Shown here: positions 34,196 to 40,895 of the stretch, one piece after another
Position numbering within the stretch: the stretch's first letter is position 1
Layout of the letters: the number at the start of each line of letters is the position of its first letter
DNA from: Phycisphaerae bacterium
GTDB lineage: Bacteria > Planctomycetota > Phycisphaerae > UBA1845
NCBI GenBank assembly: GCA_028289375.1
Contig: JANQQK010000002.1
Coordinates: forward strand, 41,006 to 105,005
Reading direction: 5' to 3'
Length of the DNA: 64,000 bases
The notes under the pieces: model-generated
What the model was told of the DNA's origin: nothing
The model's input: the letters and a program-made list of their open reading frames with translations, nothing else
Databases searched by the model: none
Translations under genes and position numbers: made by a program

Positions 34196-35325
34196 GATTC
34201 ATCCTTCGTGCCCGATGACACGAGGCTTCGAACCTGTTCGGTCAGTTCGCCCGATCCGAAGATGAAGGTGGCTTTGCTGCCGTTGATAATGTCCGACAGC
34301 GCTTCCAACTCCTTCATCCGGGCCAACATCGGGTTCTCGGCGAGCAGCTTGGCCGTGTTGGCTTGACTACGCGCTGCGGCGGTTTCCTCTCGACGGCGGA
34401 TCAGGTTGGCTTGCGCCTGCTTCTCCGCCTCGATGACCTGGTTGAGGATGGTCTTCATCTCACCAGGCAGGATCACGTCCCGCAGACCGACGTTGTGCAC
34501 GGCCAGACCGAATTCGGCGACGCGCTTCGACAGCGTCTCGGCAACGTCGTTGGTCACAGCCTCCTTCTCCGTCAGCAAGGCATCGAGCGTTCGCGTGCTG
34601 ACGGCTGCCCGCAAGGCGAGCTGCGCTTCGCGATACAAGGCTTGCGCGTGGTCCTTGACCTGCGACACGGCCTTCATGACGTCGGTAACGACGTAGCTGA
34701 CGATCATGTTGACCCGGAGTGTCACCTTGTCGCGGGTCATGATCTCCTGACCCGCAACGTCGGCGATCTGCTCCCGACGGTCGATCGTTTTCCACGTCAC
34801 GCGGCCGACGTTCTTGAAGTACAGGTGTCGTCCGGGGCCGAGAATCGTTTCCGGTTCGCGGTCGCGGAACAGCACGACCTGTTCGTATGGCTCGACGTCG
34901 AGGCCGGCCAACCATCGCGATGCGTCCTTGTGGGCGACGATGGCATCGGATCGCGGGTGCGAGAATCGAAACTGTTCGATCTCGTGCACTTCGACACGGA
35001 TGTCGAACGGCTCGTTCCACAGCGCGTAACGACCCGGGCCGTAGATCGCCTCAAGCCTGTCGTCCTTCCAGACGAACGCCCTCTGGCCGTCGTTGATGTC
35101 GACGACGGTCAGTTCATCCCGCAGGGCTGGCTCCTTGACGAGGATGTCCAGCAACGGGTGCTCGAAGCGGGTCGTCAACGTATCGACGATCTCGATCTTC
35201 GTGCGTTCGCCCGGGAGCAATCGGCTCCAGAGGCGGTACTTTCCAGGCGTCAGAAGCCTGTAGAAGTTCCCGTCTCGGAACCAGAGTCCACGTTGATGGT
35301 TCAAAATGCGTACTTGTCCAAACAT
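34192..35325 (-). CDS. SPFH (band 7/slipin-like) protein
   Basis: 377 residues with no membrane helix. The SPFH domain spans about 145-300 (VVLFRDREPETILGPGRHLYF onward), with TRDKVTLRVNMIVSYVV typical of slipins and YREAQLALRAAVSTRTLDALL before a coiled segment (EAEKQAQANLIRRREETAAARSQ). An N-terminal repeat of the LGPGRH element occurs at about 25 (LTPGKYRL) and 92 (YGPGRYAL), so the protein has several copies of that motif. SPFH proteins form oligomeric rings. It is the first gene of an operon with the AAA+ ATPase, which suggests a ring that recruits or regulates the ATPase. The ribosome-binding site is near perfect (AAAGGAGGTGA, six bases before the ATG). Confidence 0.9.
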   Translation of the reverse strand: MFGQVRILNHQRGLWFRDGNFYRLLTPGKYRLWSRLLPGERTKIEIVDTLTTRFEHPLLDILVKEPALRDELTVVDINDGQRAFVWKDDRLEAIYGPGRYALWNEPFDIRVEVHEIEQFRFSHPRSDAIVAHKDASRWLAGLDVEPYEQVVLFRDREPETILGPGRHLYFKNVGRVTWKTIDRREQIADVAGQEIMTRDKVTLRVNMIVSYVVTDVMKAVSQVKDHAQALYREAQLALRAAVSTRTLDALLTEKEAVTNDVAETLSKRVAEFGLAVHNVGLRDVILPGEMKTILNQVIEAEKQAQANLIRRREETAAARSQANTAKLLAENPMLARMKELEALSDIINGSKATFIFGSGELTEQVRSLVSSGTKDES

Positions 35326-35754
35326 ACCGCCTCACCTCCTTTCGTGTTTTCCGACACGTTCAGACGCAACTCTCGTTTCAATGCATGTCAGCGGTGTTGG
35401 CCGCTGTTTGCTGTCAAAGACCCGTCGGAGAAGGTTGCCGTGGTCACGTTCCGCATCGCCGACGGAGTGGCTGTTGAGTTCGACGCGACCACCCTTTCGG
35501 TCCGATGGCCATTCGTTGATCACGAGTACGCGTGATCAACCGATACGCCACCGGCCTTTGGAGCAGTGAACCGAACGGTATCCCAACCACTTCAAAGCCG
35601 ACGATCCGGTGCCGACGCCGGACAGCGCGACCACACTAGCCCCCTGGGCAGCCGCACACATCGGGTCGACCAACGAGTCACACAACGCCTCCTCCCACGG
35701 GCGGTTCAGGTTGCGATCGGTTTAGAACCGATCCCGAGGTACCCTTCCAGGGTC
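35326..35754. other. Intergenic region between the SPFH gene and the tRNA
   Basis: 429 bp without a supported gene. It includes the strong Shine-Dalgarno sequence of the SPFH gene (35332-35342 on the minus strand), a short hairpin (cgtgt/acacg near 35343-35358) in its leader, and the hairpin at 35715-35733 after the tRNA. Confidence 0.5.
35715..35733. other. 8-bp stem hairpin next to the tRNA 3' end
   Basis: GATCGGTT at 35715-35722 and AACCGATC at 35726-35733 form a perfect stem with a three-base loop, 22 bp beyond the tRNA 3' end. No T-run follows. It could be a tRNA processing or termination structure. Confidence 0.35.
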
Positions 35755-35832
35755 TGGGCTGCCAGGCGGGATTCGAACCCGCGACCGCGTGGTTTCAAGC
35801 CACGTGCTCTAACCAAGTTGAGCTACTGACGC
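35755..35832 (-). tRNA. tRNA with UGA anticodon, short variable loop
   Basis: A full cloverleaf can be drawn: acceptor GCGTCAG, D-stem GCTC/GAGC, anticodon arm CGTGG-CTTGAAA-CCACG, five-base variable loop, T-arm GCGGG-TTCGAAT-CCCGC, and 3' CTGGCAG-C-CCA encoded. The anticodon is UGA, which reads UCA (Ser). Three features do not fit normal tRNA-Ser: the variable loop is short where tRNA-Ser has a long arm; the discriminator is C73 rather than G73; and pairs 1-72 (G-G) and 2-71 (C-A) are mismatched. The five inner acceptor pairs form (one is G-U). It may be a specialised, misidentified or decaying tRNA. Confidence 0.75.
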
Positions 35833-36039
35833 GACTCTCCGATAACGGTTTCGAAACCATGTTCGGAACACATGTCATGAAACTGAATTAACAGTCACGC
35901 ATGCGCCGCTGGCCCGTCACCGATGAGGCCATTCACTTACAATGTATCAAACAAAATGTTCCATCATGTTGTCTCAACGTGCGCGCACGTTCTCCGCATG
36001 GGCTGACAGGGCGGCTTGCCGGCCGTTCGATCAGCCCAC

Positions 36040-36082
36040 AAAAAAAGCCCCAAAAGCCTCATGATCGAGGCCTTTGGGGCTT
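36040..36082 (-). terminator. Intrinsic terminator
   Basis: A 16-bp stem with one mismatch pairs aagccccaaaagcctc (36045-36060) with gaggcctttggggctt (36067-36082). On the minus strand it ends in seven T residues (A-run 36040-36046). It would stop transcripts coming from beyond 36100 on the minus strand, where only a gene remnant is visible. It therefore marks a lost or very short transcript. Confidence 0.85.
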
Positions 36083-36100
36083 GGTCATTCGCACCAAGCG

Positions 36101-36240
36101 TCAGTCGGGCCTGTCGATCCGGTTCACTCCACCGCAATCTTTGGCGGCATAGAGGAACGAGGCATCACTGTTGATCCGCGTCGATGGGCAGACACCCATG
36201 TCCGCGATGAAACAGCGTTGCTCTATGTTGTGATGATTGC
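36101..36240 (-). pseudogene. Possible GGDEF-domain 3' remnant
   Basis: The frame reads DMGVCPS...INSDASFLYAAKDCGGVNRID before a TGA, close to the usual end of GGDEF domains (SIGVA...ADxALYxAKxxGRNRV). No GGDEF motif or upstream domain is found in any minus-strand frame up to 36435. The terminator at 36040-36082 follows immediately, as expected for the 3' end of a former gene. The match is short, so confidence is low. Confidence 0.3.
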
Positions 36241-36435
36241 GAAATAGCATGTTCGCCCGTCCTGATTTATGAAAACAATACTTCCGAGACGCTGAACTAT
36301 ACGCCATACCAAATTGAATGCAAGCCATTTGCGGAATTTATTTCATCGTTGCCGGACTGCGGACGCGAACGCCCAAGCGTGCATCGCCCGGCAACCGTCG
36401 GTATCATGGCCGATCGATCAGGAGGACGAGGAATT

Positions 36436-37701
36436 ATGACCACAACCGACGCAACCCCGCAGCCTCCCAGCGTGCCCATGGCGAGCATCGCAGCGGCAGC
36501 GCCCGTGACGGAGACGGGTCGCATCGAGAGCATCGATGTGCTTCGCGGGTTCGCCCTGCTTGGCGTTCTGCTGATGAACATGCAGGCATTCGCGATGCCG
36601 TTCAGCGCATACATGAACCCGACGTCATACGGCAACAACGACGCCGTTAACTTTGCACTGTGGTGCGTCAATCACGTCCTGGCCGACGGCAAGTTCATCA
36701 CGATCTTCTCGATGCTGTTCGGAGCCGGCGTCGTGCTCATGACGACCCGCGCTCGCGAACGCACGGGCAAATCAGCGTGGCTTCACTATCGACGCATGCT
36801 CTGGCTGATGCTGTTCGGCGTCCTGCATGGCGTCTTGCTGTGGTATGGAGACATTCTGTTTCTCTACGGAGTGTGCGGGTTGCTGATCTATCTGCTTCGG
36901 CGGCTGCGACCTCTATTGCTCTTGATCATCGCCGGCGTGTTGTTCTGCGTAACCGGGCTTTTCCTTCTCGGCATGGAGTCGTTTGTCGGAAAGATGTCCG
37001 CAAAGGATCTTGCGGGAATCAAGCAAATGTGGTCACCGACAGCGGAGTGGCTGGCGGGTCAGGAGGAGGCGTATCGCGGCAGCTACATGGTTCACCTTTC
37101 CGAGCGTGCCAAAGCATGGGCGTCGATGTTACCGATGCTCGTGTTCTTTGGGTGGCGCATTGCGGCCAACATGCTGATCGGGATGGCGTTGTTCAAGACG
37201 GGGGTTTTGTCCGCCGCGCGTTCGAAGCGGTTGTACATTGGATTCATCGTCGTTGGTTTCGGCGTGGGCGTACCGATGGTGGCGTTCGGCGTGCATCGTC
37301 AGGTGTCGTCGGAATGGGACATGGTGGCGGGCATGGGGATCGGCGCCGTGTTCAACTACGTCGGCAGCATGATTGTCGCGTTCGGCTGGATTGGCGTGGT
37401 CATGCTGATGTGCCAGTCGGGTTGGCTGACCGGGCTGCAACGTCGTTTGGCCGCCGTCGGTCGGATGGCGTTTACCAACTACATCATGCACTCGGTGATT
37501 TGCACGACCATCTTCTATGGGCATGGTTTGGGCTATTTCGGCAAGGTCGATCGGACCGGGCAGCTGCTCATCGTCGTGCTGATTGCGGCTTTTCAGTTGC
37601 TGTATTCGCCACTGTGGCTTCGCCGTTTCCGTTTTGGGCCGCTGGAGTGGTTGTGGCGGACGCTGACGTATTGGCGACGCACGCCATTCGCGCGGGCGTA
37701 G
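36436..37701 (+). CDS. DUF418/YeiB-type membrane protein
   Basis: A 421-residue integral membrane protein with about ten helices. It starts at ATG 36436 with GAGGA five bases upstream. The motif GRIESIDVLRGFALLGVLLM at about 28-47 and a C-terminal region with MAFTNYIMHSVICTTIFYG and PLEWLWRTLTYWR are characteristic of DUF418 (YeiB) proteins, which are related to acyltransferase-type membrane folds. The proposed role in the family is transport or modification of small acyl compounds, but it is not established. It is monocistronic on the plus strand; a tRNA-Leu on the other strand follows 51 bp downstream. Confidence 0.9.
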   Translation: MTTTDATPQPPSVPMASIAAAAPVTETGRIESIDVLRGFALLGVLLMNMQAFAMPFSAYMNPTSYGNNDAVNFALWCVNHVLADGKFITIFSMLFGAGVVLMTTRARERTGKSAWLHYRRMLWLMLFGVLHGVLLWYGDILFLYGVCGLLIYLLRRLRPLLLLIIAGVLFCVTGLFLLGMESFVGKMSAKDLAGIKQMWSPTAEWLAGQEEAYRGSYMVHLSERAKAWASMLPMLVFFGWRIAANMLIGMALFKTGVLSAARSKRLYIGFIVVGFGVGVPMVAFGVHRQVSSEWDMVAGMGIGAVFNYVGSMIVAFGWIGVVMLMCQSGWLTGLQRRLAAVGRMAFTNYIMHSVICTTIFYGHGLGYFGKVDRTGQLLIVVLIAAFQLLYSPLWLRRFRFGPLEWLWRTLTYWRRTPFARA

Positions 37702-37752
37702 CGCCCATCAGACACGAAACGTCGCTTTGGGATTGGGTTTTGGTAAATCGAT

Positions 37753-37834
37753 TGCGCGAGGGGAGAGTCGAACTCCCACGGGTTACCCCACAGGAACCTA
37801 AATCCTGCGCGTCTGCCAATTCCGCCACTCGCGC
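37753..37834 (-). tRNA. tRNA-Leu (UAG)
   Basis: A class II cloverleaf of 82 nt. The acceptor GCGCGAG/CTCGCGC pairs perfectly and the discriminator is A73. The anticodon loop TTTAGGT gives anticodon UAG (CUA leucine codons). A long variable arm is present (about 37786-37795) and the T-arm contains TTCGACT. CCA is not encoded. The leucine identity is well supported. Confidence 0.95.
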
Positions 37835-38107
37835 GCTGTCATGTAGGCGGCATTCGCCGCGGGCGACGTCGCGGGACGACATCGCTGTGCAAAGATGACT
37901 CATTCAGGAGCCCATGTCAAACGCAGGACGCGGGCACGAGCGGCGGGGCGAAAAATAGTCTGGGTTCGACCCTTATGACCCGGGTGGCGCCGCCCACGAC
38001 CATTGCGGGACGACAAGTTCTTCGCCGACGTTGGTGTTCGGCGATCTCCTGGCTTTGAATTGTCGAATCGTCTGCCCGCGATGATGTTCCTGCTCCACAA
38101 AAGGCGC

Positions 38108-40147
38108 CTACGGACACTCATTGCCGAAGTTGGCCTGGAACACGGCGAAGTCAGCCAGGTCTACGTCACGGTCATTGTCGAGGTCACCGACGCAGCCGGT
38201 TTCATCGATTTCGACAAGTACAACTTCCTCGCTTCGGTTCGTAATCGCGCTGTTGCAGTTGCGGACGGCTTGATCCGCGGCGACCACGCGTAGTGCGTAG
38301 GCGCAGGGTTCCAGGCCGGACGTGTCCCACGTCCCAAGCAGACCGTCGATGACGGACTGGTTGCCCGAGTCAAGGGTGGTCCAAGACGTAGAATCCGGAC
38401 CTGCCACCTGCAGGACCCAGCTTGCAAGATTGTCATCGAAGACCGTTCCAAACACGGACACAACTCCCTCGACGGCATCGCAGGAGAGGGGGCCATCGAT
38501 GGACGTGATCGGGGGTGTGTTGTCGATCACCAACGGGAAAGACTGGGACGCACTTGCTCCACAAATCGTGTCACCACTGACTTGTGCCTCGTAGACCCCG
38601 TCGGTAACGCCCGCGGCGATCGTGTCCCATGTTGCGAATTGATCGTTGATGATCGACTGGGTGTATACTGGCTGCGATGGATCGACCGGCTGGAAGCCAC
38701 CCATCCCTGAGGACCTGTATCCCACCATGTATTGATCGAAGCAGTAGTTGTCGGCCACCGTACCGTCAAAACAGACGATGCCCGCGCGGACGTCATCGGG
38801 AAGCGGCGCGCGGACGGAGATCGTATCGAACAGTGCATCCACGTGAACGACGCGCTCGGTCGTCGACGTTGCGCCGCAGACATTGCGCGTGGTCAGGCGA
38901 ACGACGTAAAGCCCTTGAGCCACCCCATTCAAATCCCACGATCCGAGAACACCGCTGATGACCGGTTCGGTGGACGTGGTGATCACGTTCCAGTTGGGCG
39001 AATTGAGCGCGCGATATTCGATGAAGTACTCTTCGAACGTGCCGTCTGCGTCGTCTGCCGAACCGGTGAATTCGACGGGGGGACACAGACACGCAAGGTC
39101 GTTGACCCCACTCAGCTCCGCGACGGGCGGCGTGAGATCAAGCGCGCATTGATCGACAATGCGGAGTGAGGTTTCGAGGCAAAGCGGATCACCGCAAGCG
39201 GCGCTGTTGTTGTCGTATGACCCTACCTGGATGTAGTAGTCACTTCCGGATTGAACTTCGAATGAGAGGTGCGAACCGCGTGGTGCTTCACTGCAGTCGT
39301 TGACGCATTCCCCCTGAAGGCCGTCGTCGTTGCAGCCAACGGCAGCCAGAACACCGCAATTCCCTTCGTACACCTGCACAACCGTATCGAAATTCGTGAC
39401 ACCGGTGCACGTGCTGAATGTCGCCAAGCCATCCACCGATGGTGTCGTCTTGAACCAGACGGAGTTGCCGATCTGAGGCCCTGTGCACGTCGGTTCGGGT
39501 TCCACATCGAGCGTCACGGCGTCGGTGACGTCGACCGCCGCTGTGTGTTCACCGGGTGTCCCCGGCAATGAGATTGCTTCCGGACATGTCAGATTCGTGG
39601 GGATGTCGCCGCACGGTTGGCCTATGGTCACCGTGACCCCGAGACAGCCGGCACAGCCAGGATCGTTGAATGCGAAATCCCCAACCACGAAACGGTATTG
39701 CACACCGGCGATTGCATGAATCGTGACCTCGGAACCCCAGAACGAGCAACCGTTGTCGCAGGGTTCGTCTTCCCAGTCATCGATGCAGGCCTCCTGCGTC
39801 ATCGATCCGCAGGCCGCATCGCCGCCGCTGAACACCGTCAGAATCGTGTCGTACGTCGTCGCCGGGTGACAGGTGCTGATCGTCATCGGACCGGTCACGT
39901 CGGGCATGACGGAGAACCAGACGATCCGCCGGGTCGTCGTTCCACAAAACGGTGTCTGGATGTCGATATTGGACCGTTCGGTCAACACGACATGATGGCC
40001 GACCGTACCGGGAATCTCGCGGGCGATCGCGCAGTTGGTCGCAGGCGGTTCTGCAACAGGGCATTCCTGCGCCAAGATCGTGGCATGGGCTGACAAAACA
40101 GACACGACGATAACGAAGGCGAGGGTAGACGCTCGTCGGTTGGCCAT
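38108..40147 (-). CDS. Secreted protein with a dockerin-like C-terminus
   Basis: 679 residues from the ATG at 40145-40147, with GGAGGAA about nine bases upstream. A signal peptide (MANRRASTLAFVIVVSVLSA, cleavage after AQ-EC possible) leads to two repeats of about 130 residues. Each contains a CP(V/E)A opening and a sequence of the form W-F-(S/K)-(V/T)-xP-x(6-8)-(I/F)STC, TxYDTI(L/V)xV or TNFDTVVQV, and a YRFVVG or YYIQVG end (PPC-like beta-sandwiches). Three Ig-like repeats of about 90 residues follow, marked by the GSWDL or GTWDT steps. The end VGDLDNDRDVDLADFAVFQANF is a dockerin-like calcium-binding tail. It is divergent from an ECF sigma gene. Confidence 0.88.
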   Translation of the reverse strand: MANRRASTLAFVIVVSVLSAHATILAQECPVAEPPATNCAIAREIPGTVGHHVVLTERSNIDIQTPFCGTTTRRIVWFSVMPDVTGPMTISTCHPATTYDTILTVFSGGDAACGSMTQEACIDDWEDEPCDNGCSFWGSEVTIHAIAGVQYRFVVGDFAFNDPGCAGCLGVTVTIGQPCGDIPTNLTCPEAISLPGTPGEHTAAVDVTDAVTLDVEPEPTCTGPQIGNSVWFKTTPSVDGLATFSTCTGVTNFDTVVQVYEGNCGVLAAVGCNDDGLQGECVNDCSEAPRGSHLSFEVQSGSDYYIQVGSYDNNSAACGDPLCLETSLRIVDQCALDLTPPVAELSGVNDLACLCPPVEFTGSADDADGTFEEYFIEYRALNSPNWNVITTSTEPVISGVLGSWDLNGVAQGLYVVRLTTRNVCGATSTTERVVHVDALFDTISVRAPLPDDVRAGIVCFDGTVADNYCFDQYMVGYRSSGMGGFQPVDPSQPVYTQSIINDQFATWDTIAAGVTDGVYEAQVSGDTICGASASQSFPLVIDNTPPITSIDGPLSCDAVEGVVSVFGTVFDDNLASWVLQVAGPDSTSWTTLDSGNQSVIDGLLGTWDTSGLEPCAYALRVVAADQAVRNCNSAITNRSEEVVLVEIDETGCVGDLDNDRDVDLADFAVFQANFGNECP

Positions 40148-40223
40148 GGTGATTCCTCCAGTTCCGGACCCGACAGAGAGTGGCTGGGGCCCAATGTGCC
40201 GAATTCCTTGATTCGACCTGCCC

Positions 40224-40238
40224 AAATTGCGACAATTT
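40224..40238. promoter_or_regulatory. Palindrome AAATTGCGACAATTT in the divergent region
   Basis: A 15-bp element with 6-bp perfect arms AAATTG/CAATTT around CGA. It lies between the secreted protein (start 40147) and the ECF sigma gene (start near 40302). Its symmetry and position suggest an operator for one or both divergent genes. Confidence 0.45.
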
Positions 40239-40301
40239 TTGAGTACGCTGGACATGTCGTTCATTTTTTTTGGTGCATTTTTTTGGGGGGCAACACGCCA
40301 A

Positions 40302-40895
40302 GTGGGTGAATCAGCGAGCAGTGAAACCCTGCGTGCACTGTCACGTGTTGGCACCGACGGTCCCGAAGCCGTCAGCACGCTTTTTCCGCTCGTCTACGAT
40401 GAAATCCGCGCCCTCGCAGGAGCGTGCATGAAGCACGAGCGCGCCGAGCACACCCTGCAGCCGACCGCACTGGCCAATGAGGTGTACGTCAAGCTGGTCG
40501 GGCAATCGGACGTCAGTGTCATGGGCCGCGCGCACCTGCTCGCGATGGCGGCCAAGGCGATCCGCCGTGTGCTCGTCGATCACGCTCGTGGCCGCGCACG
40601 TGCGAAGCGCGGTGGTGGGCTGCATCGGCTCACATTATCGGGCGTACCCTTGAGGGCGTCCGCCGACGTTGTCGATGTGCTCGCCATCGACGACGCGCTC
40701 GCCAAGCTGCACGAACTCGATCCGTTCGACGCACGCATCGTCGAACTACGCTTCTTCTCCGAGTTGACACTCGACGAGATGGCCACCGTGCTCAACGTCT
40801 CCGAACGCACCATCCGCCGCCACTGGGAGCATGTCCGAATCTGGTTGCAACGCGAGCTTGGCCACGGCGATCCCCCACCCGTTGCGGCATCATGA
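40302..40895 (+). CDS. ECF-type RNA polymerase sigma factor
   Basis: About 197 residues. Region 2 includes LFPLVYDEIRALAGACM and HTLQPTALANEVYVKLV, and region 4 has LKLDEMATVLN-like helix-turn-helix (TLDEMATVLNVSERTIRRHW). The HTLQPTALANEVYxKL motif marks the planctomycete ECF group often linked to Ser/Thr kinases. The start is uncertain: GTG at 40302 is preferred because the alternative ATG at 40254 adds a hydrophobic stretch unlike the family and spans a T8/T7/G6 run at 40263-40290. The stop overlaps the start of the kinase gene (ATGA), so they form one operon. It should direct transcription of an unknown regulon. Confidence 0.9.
   Translation: MGESASSETLRALSRVGTDGPEAVSTLFPLVYDEIRALAGACMKHERAEHTLQPTALANEVYVKLVGQSDVSVMGRAHLLAMAAKAIRRVLVDHARGRARAKRGGGLHRLTLSGVPLRASADVVDVLAIDDALAKLHELDPFDARIVELRFFSELTLDEMATVLNVSERTIRRHWEHVRIWLQRELGHGDPPPVAAS

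Larger units (their letters stand above)
35833..36435. other. Intergenic region between tRNA and DUF418 gene
   Basis: About 600 bp. It contains the 12-bp palindrome GGTTTCGAAACC at 35847-35858 just upstream of the tRNA, an intrinsic terminator (36040-36082), the possible GGDEF remnant (36101-36240) and the DUF418 ribosome-binding site. A TATCAT at 36402-36407 is a possible -10 element for DUF418, without a clear -35. Confidence 0.5.

Noticed and set aside
32486..34366. Plus-strand frame of 626 codons
   Set aside because: Antisense to the AAA+ gene, whose motifs, coupling and terminator are unambiguous.
35566..35829. Open frame with a DSNPRPRGFKPRALTKLSY end
   Set aside because: It is the familiar antisense translation of a tRNA gene (T-loop and anticodon arm) and has no independent coding support.
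37568..37903. Minus-strand frame across tRNA-Leu with VAELADAQDLGS
   Set aside because: Spurious translation of the tRNA-Leu gene, overlapping the end of the DUF418 gene in antisense.
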